Source: Orientallactaga sibirica
Taxonomy: Eukaryota; Chordata; Mammalia; Rodentia; Dipodidae
DNA length: 64,000 nt
NCBI GenBank assembly: GCA_036365145.1
Contig: JAEOAD010000031.1
Location: forward strand, 6,606,001-6,670,000
Direction of reading: 5' to 3'
The translations under genes were made by a program, and so were the position numbers. Position 1 is the first letter of the stretch, and each line of letters opens with the position of its first letter. The notes beneath the pieces are model-generated. The model made no database searches and had not been told where the DNA came from. It saw nothing but the letters and a program-made list of their open reading frames with translations. Below, in pieces: positions 19,809-29,865 of this stretch.

Positions 19809-19982
19809 TTAATTCTACTTATTTATTTATTTTGGTTTTTCAAGGTAGGATCTCACTCTAGACCAGGCTGACCTGGAAATCACTCTGTATTCTCAGGGTG
19901 GCCTTGAACTCACAGTGATCCTCCTACCTCTGCCTTTGAGTGCTGGGATTCAAGGCGAGGCTAGGATTAAAGACACCTGGCT
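19809..19982 (-). repeat. B1-type SINE
   Basis: (TTTA)n tail and standard body. An internal partial duplication near 19950-19975 (GGGATTCAAGGCGAGGCTAGG) sits just before the end. Confidence 0.92.
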
Positions 19983-20000
19983 TACAATTGTTATTTCTTT

Positions 20001-20179
20001 TTTTTAAATTATTTATTTATTTACTAGAGAGAGAGAGAGAGAGAGGAAATGGGTGCGCCAGGGCCTCCAGCCACTGCAAATGAACTCCAGGTGCGTGCAC
20101 CCCCTTGTGCATCTGGCTTACGTGGATCCTTTGCCTTGTTGGCAGACACCTTAACTGCTAAGCCATCCCTCCAGACCCT
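20001..20179 (-). repeat. B2-type SINE
   Basis: A (GA)n tract at 20026-20045, then CACTGCAAATGAACTCCAGG and CTAAGCCATCCCTCCAGACC. Confidence 0.93.
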
Positions 20180-20280
20180 ACAATTATTATTTCTAAATTA
20201 GTTGTGTCCCAAAGCAATCTCAGTCTAACACTTTCAACATTCTCAGTAACAAATGGTATGTGTTAGAGCTAAAGAAATGG

Positions 20281-20428
20281 AGCAAGCATTTGTGGTAGCA
20301 CATGCCTGTACTCCCAACACATGGAAGGAAGAAGCAAGAGGATCAGGAGTTTGAGATTAGCTTCAGCTACACAGTGACTTTGAAGCCAGCCAGCCTGGGC
20401 TAGAGTGAGGACCCTACCTCAAAAAAAA
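20281..20428 (+). repeat. B1-type SINE, old
   Basis: A diverged body (TGGTAGCACATGCCTGTACTC) with a duplicated CCAGCCAGCC and an oligo-A end. Confidence 0.75.
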
Positions 20429-20433
20429 GGGGG

Positions 20434-20668
20434 GGCTGGAGAGATGGCTTAGCAGTTAAGGCGCCTGCCTGCTAAGCCTAAGAACATCAGTTCCAAACTC
20501 CAGGTCCCACATTTAGCCAGATGCAAAGTGACACAAGGACGCAATGCTGCACTTGCTCACAAGGGGGCGCACTCATCTGGATTTCATTCGCAGTGGCTGA
20601 GAGGCTGCTGGCGTGCCCATTCTCTATCTGTCTTCTGCTCCCTCTCTGTCTCTCTCAAAAAAAAAAAA
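20434..20668 (+). repeat. B2-type SINE, long subfamily
   Basis: Contains the extra middle segment ACAAGGACGCAATGCTGCACTT before CACTCATCTGGATTTCATTC. Its tail is poly-A. Confidence 0.9.
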
Positions 20669-20692
20669 ACAAACATAAAAAGGCAAGGAAGG

Positions 20693-20930
20693 GCTGGAGA
20701 GATGGCTTAGCAGTTAAGGTGTTTGCCTGCAAAGCCAAAGGATCCTGGTTCAACTCCCCAGGACCCACGTAAGCCACATGCACAAGGGGGCGCATGCATC
20801 TGGAGTTCATTTGCAGTGGCTGGAGGCTCTGGTGCACCCATTCTCTCTCTCTGCCTCTGCCTCTTTCTCTCTCTCAAATATATATGTATATATATATATA
20901 TATATATATAATAATATATATATATATATC
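20693..20930 (+). repeat. B2-type SINE with (AT)n tail
   Basis: Near-consensus short-subfamily body. The tail has become an AT microsatellite (20878-20929). Confidence 0.94.
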
Positions 20931-21138
20931 AGGCACCCATCAAAAACAAAAAACATTTAAAAAAAAAAAGGCAAGAGACAATGGCTCCCTCTACAATCCT
21001 CACTTTTAATTTTGGACTTGCTTTACATTAAAGAAAAGCTGCTGATTATACAGGGTTCTCATATCCCTGTTGTCCAGTTTCCTCTATTGACACTTTACAT
21101 AACCATGACACGTTTGTCTCAACTAAGAAGTTATATTG

Positions 21139-21305
21139 GCCGTGTGTGGTAGCACATGCCTTTAATCACAGCACTGGGGAGACAGATATAGGAGGATCAT
21201 TGTGAATTCGAGGCCAGCCTGAGACTATAGAGTGAATTCCAAGTCAGCCTGGGCTAGAGTGAAACCTTACCTTAAAAACAAACAAACAAACAAAGAAAGA
21301 AAAAA

Positions 21306-21337
<32 letters not shown>

Positions 21338-21351
21338 GAAAAGAAAAGAAA
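21139..21351 (+). repeat. B1-type SINE with (GAAA)n tail
   Basis: A diverged body whose tail became an interrupted AAAC then GAAA array (21272-21350). AAGTTATATT before it and AAATTATATT after it mark its target site inside the old L1. Confidence 0.92.
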
Positions 21352-21404
21352 GAACAAAATTATATTAACACAATACTAGGAACTACACTGTAGACTTGCT
21401 TGTT

Positions 21405-21545
21405 TTTGTTTTGTTGTTATTTGAGACAGGGTCTTGTTATATTGCCCAGGGTACTCTGAATTCCCAGGCTTTTGGAATTTTCCTGCCACAGCCTTCAAGT
21501 AGCTAGAACTACAAGTAGCTAGGATGTGTACCACCACATCCAGGA
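21405..21545 (-). repeat. B1-type SINE, old
   Basis: TTTGAGACAGGGTCTTGTTAT to ACCACCACATCCAGGA, with a small internal duplication (AGTAGCTAGAACTACAAGTAGC). Confidence 0.8.
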
Positions 21546-21635
21546 AGACTTAACTGGATTTCTTCAGTTTTTCCTAGAATACATTTTGCTGGAGATCCAG
21601 CCTAGGATGCCTCATGGCATTTAGCATCCTGGCAT

Positions 21636-21858
21636 TTTGTTTTGTTGAGATAGAATCTCATGTATCCCAGTCTTGCTTTAAGATACCAAGTGGCTGAACA
21701 TGACCTTGAACTTCTGATCCACCTGCTTTCCCTTCCTGAGTGATGGGATCATAGGCCTGTGCCACCATTCCCAGTTTATGTGGTACTGGGGACTGAACCA
21801 TGGCTTCATGCATGCTAAGCAAGCACCCTGCTAACTGAGCTACATCTCCAGCTCAATC
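21636..21858 (-). repeat. B4-type (B1 + ID) SINE
   Basis: A reverse B1 half (TTGAGATAGAATCTCATGT ... GCCACCATTCCCAG) is followed by a reverse ID half (TGGTACTGGGGACTGAACC ... AACTGAGCTACATCTCCAGC). Confidence 0.82.
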
Positions 21859-21888
21859 TCCTGTTTTAAAAATATATATATATTATTT

Positions 21889-22105
21889 GGGCTGTAGAGA
21901 TGGCTTAGAGGTTAAGATGCTTGCTGCAAAGCCTAAGGACTCATGTTCGACTCTCCAGGTCCCGCATAAGCCAGATGCACAGTGATGCAAGAGCTCAATG
22001 TTGTGCATGCTCACAGTGGGCACATGCGTCTGGAATTCAATTGCAGTGGCTGGAGGCCTTGGTGCACCTTCTCCCTCTCTTTTTCTCTCTCTCACATAAA
22101 GAAAA
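21889..22105 (+). repeat. B2-type SINE, long subfamily
   Basis: Has the middle segment CAGTGATGCAAGAGCTCAAT typical of the long form. The tail is short, and a GAAA tract follows at 22134-22161. Confidence 0.9.
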
Positions 22106-22161
22106 AGGCCAGTCTATTGGACTTGCCTCAAAAAAAGAAAGAAAGAAAGAAAAAGAAAAGA

Positions 22162-22343
22162 AATTATTTATTTGTTAGAGAGAGAGAGGGGATGGGTATG
22201 ACAGGGCCTCCAGCCACTGTAAACAAACTCCAGACACATGTGCCACCATGTGCATCTGGCTTAAAAGGGTTCTGGGGAATCAAACTTGGGTCTTTAGGCT
22301 TCACAGGCAAGCACCTAAACAGCTAAGCCATCTCTCTAGCCCA
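22162..22343 (-). repeat. B2-type SINE
   Basis: Short GA tract, CACTGTAAACAAACTCCAGA and the end GCTAAGCCATCTCTCTAGCC. Short subfamily. Confidence 0.92.
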
Positions 22344-22376
22344 ATCCCTTGGTTTTCAATGGAGGTAAGACTAGGA

Positions 22377-22543
22377 GGGCTGGAGAGATGGTTCAGTGGT
22401 TAAGGTGCTTGCCTGCAAAACCTAAGGACCAGAGTTTGATTTCCTAGTACCCACATATAGTCAGATACATAAGGTGGCACATGCATCTGGAGTTCTTTTG
22501 TCCCCCTTCTCAAATAAATTAAATTAACATTTTTTAAAAAAAG
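22377..22543 (+). repeat. B2-type SINE with internal deletion
   Basis: The head is intact, but the sequence jumps from TGGAGTTCTTTTG straight to CTTCTCAAATAAATT. The usual GCAGTGGCTGGAGG region is lost. Confidence 0.88.
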
Positions 22544-22544
22544 A

Positions 22545-22682
22545 ATAGGAGACAGAGATAGAAGGATTGCCTTGAGTTCAAGGCCACCCTGAGACTACAC
22601 AGTGAATTCCATGTCAGCCGGAACTAGAGTGAGACCCTATCTTGAAAAAAGAAAGAAAGAAAGAAAAAGAAAAAAGAAAAAG
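22545..22682 (+). repeat. B1-type SINE, 5' truncated
   Basis: Begins at AGGAGACAGAGATAGAAGG, without the first 45 or so bases of the B1, and ends in a GAAA-rich tail. Confidence 0.88.
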
Positions 22683-24030
22683 CATAGGAATGTCACCATC
22701 AGCTTCACCTACTCCTGGAAGACAGATCTGTCAGCAAAGCTCACATGCAGGGTGGGGCCAGGATTAAGCTAAACTTCCTGACTATTCAGTCTCCCCAGCC
22801 AGGAGGTGGGTTTGCTAAAATTTAGTGTAAGGAGCTTCCCCTGTGAAGAGCTCTGGATCTATGAAGGGTTTTCTAAAGCCTCTTCATAGTTTAGAAATCG
22901 ATGGGACCACACAGATGGGAATCAGGATCCCAAAGCCTCTGATGTCCTGTGTCCCTCCTACTTAGTACACTTGTGTGCACACACACAGCTCCAGGTCAGG
23001 CTTTCCTGCAGCTCAGAGACTGGTTCTGAATTGGGAACTCTTTTCTCCCACCCCAAACACTTGAATGAGTATGGGACATACCAGCCCATCTCCATGCTCA
23101 CAGCTGCCACTCCTTCCTGAGTTGGGTATGGGTGTGTAGCTGTGGGCACTTCTGGGTCCCAGCCCACCCTGGGAGCAGAGCATCAGCCAGGCCCCCAAAT
23201 TGGCCTTAATGGGGCCTGGACAATGACCCCTTCTTTAGGCAGCTGGCAGAGCCTGCCAGGCTCTGGGCATCTGAATGTCCCTAAGCCAGACACTGGAGTC
23301 TGTATCCGAGTAACCTGTGCCAACACCCACCCCCACCCAAGAGAGGGAGCCTTTCTTCCATGATGGCCAAATCAAAGACTTCCAAAAAAGCATCAGAGGC
23401 GAGGCTGGCTGACCCCTGTCCAGGAAACAGATTTCCTGGCTGCCCAAGACCTCCTGTGCTTGGGAACCTCAGAATGGGAAGGGAAGTACGTCTAAGGCCC
23501 TCTCTCTCTTTTGTGAGCCAGGCGGCTCCCACAGACTCCCACTACAGGCCTCCCACCTGCCTGCCTCCCCCCCACCACATTCATCTGAGAGACTGAATGC
23601 GAAAGACCTTTAGCAAGGCTTCCACTGTTGGCTCTGAAAGGGGCTCACATTGAAGACTGACCGTGTGTCAGCACGTCAGGAAGAAGGAATGAAGGGATTT
23701 CAACTGTAGCTCCTGTGTCCACTTTGAAGCTGGCAGAATTGAGCTCCAGAGATGACTCACCAGCTAGTGGGAGGGATATGGGCTAGATCTAAAGATGCCA
23801 GTTTAGGATATTATTCTAGTGGCTGCTCCCAGACTGTTGGCTATAAGGATGTAGGCTTCTGGCATTATGTATAGACTCAGGTGTCCTCAAGAGGCCTTGA
23901 TCATTGCTAGGGTCATTTGCTATCCACTCCTGACAGCCCACTTTGGGGGTCTGTGGATGAGCATGTGTGGGACCAATTGGGTCTTTTGGAAGGGACTAGG
24001 AGTCACCAGGAAAATCATCTAAAATATTTC
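22683..24030. other. Single-copy intergenic block
   Basis: About 1.35 kb with no young repeats, low CpG content and no domain-bearing frame. Nothing distinctive. Confidence 0.45.
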
Positions 24031-24032
24031 TA

Positions 24033-24247
24033 ATATAACTTTATTATTTACTTATTTATTTGAGAGAGAGAGAGAGAAAGAGAGGCACATAGAAAGAATG
24101 AGCATGCCAGGCCCTCTAGCCACTGCAAATAAACTCCAGACACATGTGCCATCCTGTGCATCTGGCTTACATGGGTCCTGGAGAATTGAACCTGGGTCCT
24201 TAGGCTTTGCAGGCAAGTGCCTAACCTCTAAGCCATCTCTCCAGTCC
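24033..24247 (-). repeat. B2-type SINE
   Basis: A (GA)n tract, GCCCTCTAGCCACTGCAAAT and TAAGCCATCTCTCCAGTCC. Standard short form. Confidence 0.93.
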
Positions 24248-24365
24248 AATCTGAGTTGATGTGGTTGTTGGACAAGGTAGGCTTTGGGGAGCCCTCCCTT
24301 CTCAGGCCATCCCTGAGAGAACCCTAGCTTGAAAACCCCATCCATTCACCCCTAGGTGAGAGGGG

Positions 24366-24474
24366 GGGTGCCATGCACTACTTTGTGCATCTGGCTTTAT
24401 GTAGGCACCAGGGAATTGAACCAAGGTCATTAGGCTTTGTAGGCAGGAGCCTTAACTGGCGAGCCATCTCTCCT
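24366..24474 (-). repeat. B2-type SINE, 5'-half fragment
   Basis: Only the promoter half remains, in reverse: CTTTGTGCATCTGGCTTTATG to CTGGCGAGCCATCTCTCC. The GA-rich half and tail are absent. Confidence 0.85.
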
Positions 24475-24790
24475 ATTGTGGATGATCACCGGGATGGTGG
24501 CCTAACACTGATGATGTCACTTAATCCTCACAGAACATGCCCTAGGAAGATACGTGAACATACACATGAAAGACATAGATAGACATATACAATGGAAACT
24601 CAAAGATGACCTCCCTGCCCACAGACATAGAGAAAGGAACAAACAAATCCTGAGCCACAAAGATAAACACACCAGGGTTGTCCCAAAGGCCAGGAGGTAG
24701 AAAAGAGTTGACTGGGGTAAGCAAGTCCAGAGGAGTTAAGAACCATAGTAAAATACCAGGGGGCAAGCCCCGTGGCCCTCCTCTTGACAC
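24475..24790. other. Single-copy intergenic DNA
   Basis: Nothing recognised except purine-rich single-copy sequence. A 40-bp B1-like scrap (GTCATCCTGGGCTACACAGC) follows at 24793-24832. Confidence 0.45.
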
Positions 24791-24893
24791 TCTAGGTCAT
24801 CCTGGGCTACACAGCAAGACCCTGCCTGTCTGTCCACCCACCAAGAAAAAACCCACCTTCAGTTTGCTTTTATTATTACCTTGCAATGACAAT

Positions 24894-24897
<4 letters not shown>

Positions 24898-24928
<31 letters not shown>

Positions 24929-25056
24929 AGGTAGGGTCTCGCTCTAGCCCAGGATGATTTCCCTATGTAGTCCCAGGATGGCCTTAAACTCATGGTGATC
25001 CTCCTACCTCTGCTTCCCAAGTGCTAGGGTTAAAGGTGTGCGCCACCACGCCCAGT
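24898..25056 (-). repeat. B1-type SINE
   Basis: A 28-base poly-T, TGAGGTAGGGTCTCGCTCTAG, a small deletion around the GAATTCACT block, and the end GCCACCACGCCCAGTCC. Confidence 0.93.
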
Positions 25057-25089
25057 CCGTTTTTCTCTCTTATTATGATACTTTAACTT

Positions 25090-25171
25090 GTATGTATGGA
25101 GATGGGGATTGAATCCAGGGCTTAGTACAAGTTTAAATATGCACTCTGCCACTGAGCTACACCTTCAGGGC
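25090..25171 (-). repeat. ID SINE
   Basis: GGAGATGGGGATTGAATCCAG ... CACTGAGCTACACCTTCAGG is the reverse of an ID element. It has an insertion between the A and B boxes. Confidence 0.75.
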
Positions 25172-25202
25172 CTATTTTCATCATTTTCGAGTGTACAATG
25201 CA

Positions 25203-25283
25203 GGCCTAGGGATGTAGCTCAGTGGTAGAACACTTGCCTAGCATCTAGAAGGTCCTGGGTTTGCTCCACAGAATTACATAAAA
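25203..25283 (+). repeat. ID SINE
   Basis: GGGATGTAGCTCAGTGGTAG, CTTGCCTAGCATCTAGAAGG and GGGTTTGCTCCACAG follow the tRNA-Ala-derived ID consensus, with recognisable A and B boxes and an A-rich end. Confidence 0.9.
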
Positions 25284-25545
25284 AAGAAACAGAGAAAACA
25301 CAGTATGCAATTCAAAATCAGTGTCATCAAGTCCATTGCAGTGGTGTGTAAATATCGCCATTACACACTCACAGGACTTAAAAAAATTATCCCAAGCTAA
25401 AACTCTAAACCTGTTAAACAATAACTTTCCACACCTCCTCACCTAGACCTAGTAACCTGATTTCTACTTTCCTGTCCATATGACTTTGTCTGCTCCAGGT
25501 GAGATATACATTCAAGTTAGATATACAATGCTGATCTGTGTCTTT
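25284..25545 (+). mobile_element. Ancient L1 3' fragment
   Basis: CTAAAACTCTAAACCTGTTAAACAATAACTTTCC and TGATTTCTACTTTCCTGTCC ... CTCCAGGTGAGATATA correspond in order to an ancient L1 3' segment. Diverged; subfamily unresolved. It is interrupted downstream by a B2-type insertion that duplicated TGATCTGTGTCTTTTT. Confidence 0.5.
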
Positions 25546-25552
25546 TTTTTTT

Positions 25553-25758
25553 TCAAAAATATTTTATTTATTTATTTATTTATTTATTTGACAGACAGAA
25601 AGAGAGAGAATGGGCACGCCAGGGCCTCCAGCCACTGCAAACAAACTCCAGATGCATGTGCCCCCTTGTACATCTGGCTAACATGGGTCTTGGGGAATTG
25701 AACCTGGGTCCTTTGGCTTTTCAGGCAAATGCCTTAACTGCTAAGCCATCCCTCCAGC
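25553..25758 (-). repeat. B2-type SINE
   Basis: (TTTA)n tail, CCAGCCACTGCAAACAAACTC and TAAGCCATCCCTCCAGCCC. Flanked by TGATCTGTGTCTTTTT on both sides. Confidence 0.95.
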
Positions 25759-25787
25759 CCTGATCTGTGTCTTTTTATATTTTAATC

Positions 25788-25968
25788 TGTTTATTTATTT
25801 ATTTGAGAGAGAGAGAGAGAGAGAAAGAATGAATGTGCCATGGCCTCCAGCCACTGCAAATGAACTCCAAACACATATAACCATGTTGTGCATTTGGCTT
25901 ACTTGGGTCCTGAGGAATTGAACTTGGGTCCTTTGGCTTTGCCAAACCACTAAGCCAGCTCTCCAGCC
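25788..25968 (-). repeat. B2-type SINE
   Basis: Short form with a small deletion between GGCTTTGCC and AAACCACTAAGCC. It ends CAGCTCTCCAGCC. Confidence 0.92.
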
Positions 25969-26030
25969 TTGTTAATTTTTTTAAATAATAAACATGTAGG
26001 CTTCAAATGCTCTACACAGAAGTAATTCCA

Positions 26031-26170
26031 AGAGCTAGATATGGCAGCATATGCCTCTAATATCAGAACTTGGAAGGCAGAAGCCAGGAGGATCAGGAGT
26101 TCAAAGCTGGCCTCAGCTATATAGCAAGTTAGAGGGCAGCCTAGACTATACCCTGTCTCAAAACAAGAAA
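26031..26170 (+). repeat. B1-type SINE, old
   Basis: AGATATGGCAGCATATGCCTC to CCTGTCTCAAAACAAG. Strongly mutated, with an insertion near AGTTAGAGGGCAGCC. Confidence 0.75.
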
Positions 26171-26178
26171 TTAATTCT

Positions 26179-26365
26179 GGGCTGGAGAGATGGCTTAGTG
26201 ATTAAGGCATTTGCCTTTGAAGCTTAAGGATCCAGGTTTGATTCCCCAGTGCCTATGTAAGCCAGATGGCACAAGCAAGCGTCTGGAGTTTGTTTGTAGT
26301 GGCTAAAGGCTGTGGTGCACCCATTATCTCTCTCTCTCTCTCAAATAAATAAAATATTAAAAAGG
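26179..26365 (+). repeat. B2-type SINE
   Basis: Intact head and box B. The middle is shortened (GATGGCACAAGCAAGCGTCTG). A short CT tract and tail follow. Confidence 0.92.
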
Positions 26366-26481
26366 AGCCGGGCATGGTGGCGCACACCTTTAATCCCAGC
26401 ACTTGGGAGGCAGAGGTAGGAGGATCACTATGAGTTCCAGGTCAGCCTGGGCTACAGTGAAACCCTACCTTGCAAAACCAA

Positions 26482-26521
<40 letters not shown>
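26366..26521 (+). repeat. B1-type SINE with (AAT)n tail
   Basis: The body lacks the CCACCCTGAGACTACATAG segment. The tail expanded into about 13 AAT units (26481-26521). It follows the preceding B2-type tail directly. Confidence 0.93.
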
Positions 26522-26525
<4 letters not shown>

Positions 26526-26676
26526 TATTAAGTTAAATAAATCTTTTTAAAAACAAAAGTTAATTCTGAGAACTCTTGGTTTCATCTTTGGCTCTCACAC
26601 ACAGTCTCATGGTTGTAATTTACTGAGTCATTTCCAGTACTTCATTTTATTTGTGATTAAATATTATTATTTTATT

Positions 26677-26852
26677 TATTTATTTTTCTTTTTTCTTTTC
26701 TCTTTCCTTTTTTTCGAGGTAGGGTATCACTCTGGCCCAGGCTGACCTGGAATTAACTATGTAGTCTCAGGGTGGCCTTGAACTCATGGCGATCCTCCTA
26801 CCTCTGCCTCCCGAGTGCTGGGATTAAAGGCATGCACCACCAAGCCTGGCTC
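26677..26852 (-). repeat. B1-type SINE
   Basis: CTTTTTTTCGAGGTAGGGTAT to ACCACCAAGCCTGGCTC. TAAATATTATTATTTTA flanks it on both sides, a long clean target duplication. Confidence 0.96.
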
Positions 26853-26878
26853 TAAATATTATTATTTTAAAAACCCAG

Positions 26879-27095
26879 GGTTGGAGAGATGGCGTAGCAG
26901 TTAAGGCATTTGCCTGCAAAACCAATGCATCCTGGTTAGATTCTCCAGGACCCACATAAACCAGATGCACAAGGGGGCACATGCGTCTGGAGTTTGTTTG
27001 CAGTGGCTGGATAGAGGCCCTGGTGCACCCATTCTCTGTCCCTCTCTCTCTGCCTCTTTCTCTCTTTCACATAAATAAATGAATAATATATTTTT
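26879..27095 (+). repeat. B2-type SINE
   Basis: GTTGGAGAGATGGCGTAGCAG head, a small insertion near GGCTGGATAGAGGCCC and a standard tail. Confidence 0.93.
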
Positions 27096-27099
27096 AAAA

Positions 27100-27442
27100 A
27101 GTCTGTGTGTGTGTTGTCTGAGTGCACGTGTGTTTGTGTGCAGGTACGTGCATGCAAGTGGAGATCAGAGGACAACCTCTGGGTATTGGTCTTCACCTGC
27201 TACTTCCTCTGAGGCAAGGTCCATGTTGCTTACCACTGCCTTCATCAGGCTCACCACCCTTCAGTGTCTGCCAGTGTCTCTTGTCTTGTTCTCCCTTTCA
27301 CTCTCAGGGGTGGCTGGGATGGTAAATGCCTGCCAAAGTGTGTGGACTCTTACATGGATGCTGAGTTTCTGATCTGGGTACTCATGTACTTATGCTTGTA
27401 TGGCGAGCCCTTAATCCATTGAGCCATGTCCCCTGCCTCTAA
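27100..27442 (-). repeat. Old composite SINE (GT-rich type)
   Basis: Same architecture as at 6.74-7.07 kb: a GTGTGT-rich lead, GGAGATCAGAGGACAACCTC, an internal B1-like region, then GGGTACTCATGTACTTATG and CTTAATCCATTGAGCCATG. Confidence 0.65.
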
Positions 27443-27469
27443 TTTGGGATTACATTTTAAAGCAGAGGC

Positions 27470-27562
27470 TTGGGGGGTGGGGGGTATGGCTCAATGTTAA
27501 GGCATATGTTTGGCATGCCCAAGGGGCTAGGTTTGATCCCCACCACTTTATTAAACAAAACT
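27470..27562 (+). repeat. ID SINE, old
   Basis: GGTATGGCTCAATGTTAAGG, TTTGGCATGCCCAAGGGGC and AGGTTTGATCCCCACCAC: ID-like A and B boxes with substitutions. Confidence 0.72.
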
Positions 27563-27570
27563 TAAAGCAA

Positions 27571-27640
27571 GGCTAGAGGTGTAACTCAGTGATAGAGTGC
27601 ATGCGAGGCCCTGGGTTCAAATTCTAGTACCCCCCCAAAA
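27571..27640 (+). repeat. ID SINE, old
   Basis: GGCTAGAGGTGTAACTCAGTG, CATGCGAGGCCCTGGGTTC and a C-run, lying directly after another ID copy. Confidence 0.75.
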
Positions 27641-27674
27641 GTTTAAAACAAGGGATTAAAAAGTAAGTTGTGAG

Positions 27675-27839
27675 GGCTGGAGAGATGGCTTAACAGTTAA
27701 GGTATTTGCCTGTGAAGCCAAAAGACCCAGGTTATATTCCTCAGGACCCACATAAGCTAGATGCACAAGGGCACATGTGTCTGGAGTTCACTTGCAGTGG
27801 CTGGAGGCCCTGGTGTGCCCATTCTCTATCTATTTATCT

Positions 27840-27886
<47 letters not shown>

Positions 27887-27930
27887 CTGCTTGCAAATAA
27901 ATAAATAAAAATAAATAAATTATTTTTAAA
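27675..27930 (+). repeat. B2-type SINE with (ATCT)n
   Basis: Full element. Its CT-rich region has expanded into about 12 ATCT units (27838-27887) ahead of the AAATAAATAAA tail. Confidence 0.95.
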
Positions 27931-28023
27931 AAAAGAAAGTAAGTTGTGAGACCAGTAGTTTTGTTTGGAAAGTGCAAATCTTAGGTCAAAAAGTAGATAT
28001 TTTACTGATTTTTAAAAATATAG

Positions 28024-28182
28024 GGTTTTTTTTGGGGGGGGGTTCAAGGTAGGGTCTCACTCTAGCTCAGGCTGACCTGGAATTCACTATGTAGTCTCAG
28101 GGTGGCCTCGAACTCACAAAGATCCTCCTACCTCTGCCTCCCAAGTGCTGGGATTAAAGGAGTGCACCACTACACCTGGCTT
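28024..28182 (-). repeat. B1-type SINE
   Basis: A T-run and G-run, then TCAAGGTAGGGTCTCACTC to ACCACTACACCTGGC. A (GT)n of 18 units follows at 28187-28222. Confidence 0.94.
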
Positions 28183-28184
28183 TA

Positions 28185-28226
<42 letters not shown>

Positions 28227-28265
28227 GGTGAAAAATATGTTGAAGTTTTTTCTAATTATAATTTC

Positions 28266-28472
28266 AAAAATATTTTCATTTATTTGCAAGCAGAAAGAAA
28301 GGAGAGAGAAAGAGAGAGAGAGAGAGAACACTTCAGTCTCTTGCTGCTACAAATGAACTCCAGAAGAACATGCCACTTTGTGCATCTGGCTTTACATAGG
28401 TACTGAGGAGTCAAACCTGGTCTGGCAACTTTTACAAACAAGCATCCATAGCCACTGAGCATCTCCCCAGCT
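28266..28472 (-). repeat. B2-type SINE
   Basis: The tail TTTATTTGCAAGCAGAAAG matches the variant at 12.3 kb. The promoter half is more diverged (ATAGCCACTGAGCATCTCC). Confidence 0.88.
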
Positions 28473-28515
28473 TCTTAATTATATTTATAATTAGTTGACC
28501 AAAAAGTAGGGTTTT

Positions 28516-28663
28516 GGCTGGGTGTGGTGGCACACACCTTTAATCCTAGCCCTTGAGAGGCAGAAGTAGGAGGGTCACCATGAGTTCAAAACCACCCTGA
28601 GACTACATAGTGAATTCCAGGCCAGAGAGCTAGAGTGAGACCCTACCTAAAAAAAAAAAAAAT
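28516..28663 (+). repeat. B1-type SINE
   Basis: GGCTGGGTGTGGTGGCACAC head, a small deletion (CAGGCCAGAGAGCTAGAG) and an oligo-A tail. Confidence 0.93.
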
Positions 28664-29170
28664 AGGTTTCCATGTGGTTTTTCATTTGACTCTAGGGTTA
28701 ACCCTCTTCCCTACTCCCTTCTCTCCTCCATCCCCTTTCCCTGATCCCACTTTAACCTTTCTATCCCCAATATTCCACCCATCTACTTTCATATCCACTC
28801 CCTCTGCTGAAGTCCTCCGGTACACCATGCCCCTTTCCTAGCTTCCTGGCTTGAAGTTTCTTTTTGGCAAATTGTAACTTTTAATATTTCCATTGAAGTC
28901 CAATGTAATGTGTATTCAATACTGGGATAGACCAAGATGTAAGTATATGCCTCTTTCCTTCTTAAATTATGTAATTTAAAAGTACTTGTCCATTTTTTCC
29001 TTTTTGTGTTATGATGATTATTTCTTAGTATATTAATTTTTGAAATGGCATGAGGTTACATACAAAATTCAATAAAAGAATATTCTGGCTGGCTGCCATT
29101 TATTAATTGTTATTCATTTATGATTATTACTGTCTATAATTTCGTCCTATAGAGGAAGGGAAGAAACTGC
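28664..29170. other. Low-GC interval, possibly repeat-derived
   Basis: A pyrimidine-rich stretch (28700-28830) is followed by AT-rich DNA. It could be an old LINE piece, but I could not align it to a family. No coding exon seen. Confidence 0.35.
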
Positions 29171-29171
29171 T

Positions 29172-29313
29172 TCTAAAATGAGGGAGGTGGTGAAAACCTG
29201 TAATCCAATCACTTGGGAGGTGGAAGCCAGAGGGTCCTGAGTTCGGGGCCAGCCTCAGCTACATAAAAAGTTCCAGGCCAGCCTGGGCTACATGAGACCC
29301 TGTCTCAAGAAAT

Positions 29314-29314
<1 letters not shown>
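29172..29314 (+). repeat. B1-type SINE, old
   Basis: GTGGTGAAAACCTGTAATCC to TGAGACCCTGTCTCAAG. Confidence 0.8.

Positions 29315-29361
<47 letters not shown>
29315..29361. repeat. (CA)n microsatellite
   Basis: About 23 uninterrupted CA units grown from the tail of the old B1. Confidence 0.96.
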
Positions 29362-29363
<2 letters not shown>

Positions 29364-29865
29364 CCTCAGCCAAGTGCCTAAACACAGAATGGGTGGGTAA
29401 GTCACCCCAGCCGACCGCGATCCCGGTGATGGAAAGGTGGGTCATAGCCGGGCAGTGGTTGGACATCAGCCGCAAAGTGGAATCTGTGGTGGGTGGACAG
29501 AAGGAAGAGATGTAGGTGCTGGAGATTCGGTCCCCAGAGACAAGAAGACCGACCACCTGGGATCAATCCCGCCCCTCGCCCGGCCCATCCTTGCTGTACT
29601 TCAGAGTTCCGCCACGAGGTGTCGCTGTGTCAAAGCGCTCCCCGCCCCAGGGCTCTAGCCTTAGGAACCTCGGGCGAGCGCGTCCTCTGAGCCGGGCAGC
29701 GCGCAGGGCCAGCGAGTTCCAGCCCAGCCAGCGCCGCCTGGTTTGCGGCCCGCGCAGCCCCGCACAGGAGACGCTCACGGAGGCTCAGCTTCGCGTAGAG
29801 AAGAGGTCATGAGATAGCGGGGACACAGGCACCTCCCAGACTAAAGGCCTTAAAGCCACGAGAAG
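29362..29865. other. Single-copy CpG-rich block
   Basis: CpGs cluster from about 29400 to 29780 in otherwise CpG-poor DNA. The block contains a CTCF-like motif (29612-29625). Overlapping frames run on both strands without a domain. It may be a small unmethylated regulatory element or a minor promoter. Confidence 0.45.
29612..29625 (+). promoter_or_regulatory. CTCF-like motif
   Basis: CCACGAGGTGTCGC fits the CTCF core CCASYAGRKGGCRS except for two positions, and it lies in a CpG-rich block. Confidence 0.4.

Larger units (their letters stand above)
20985..21632 (+). mobile_element. Ancient L1 3' fragment split by two B1 insertions
   Basis: Three pieces read as one old L1 3' segment. They are 20985-21138 (CCTGTTGTCCAGTTTCCTC ... 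ACACGTTTGTCTCAACTAAG), 21352-21402 (TTAACACAATACTAGGAACT) and 21546-21632 (CAGTTTTTCCTAGAATACAT ... GCCTCATGGCATTTAGCATC). Plus- and minus-strand B1 copies separate the pieces. The family match is from memory of the ancient L1 consensus. Confidence 0.6.

Noticed and set aside
27838..27887. Regularly spaced short repeats that could suggest a CRISPR array
   Set aside because: They are perfect ATCT microsatellite units without spacers, inside a SINE, in a eukaryotic genome.
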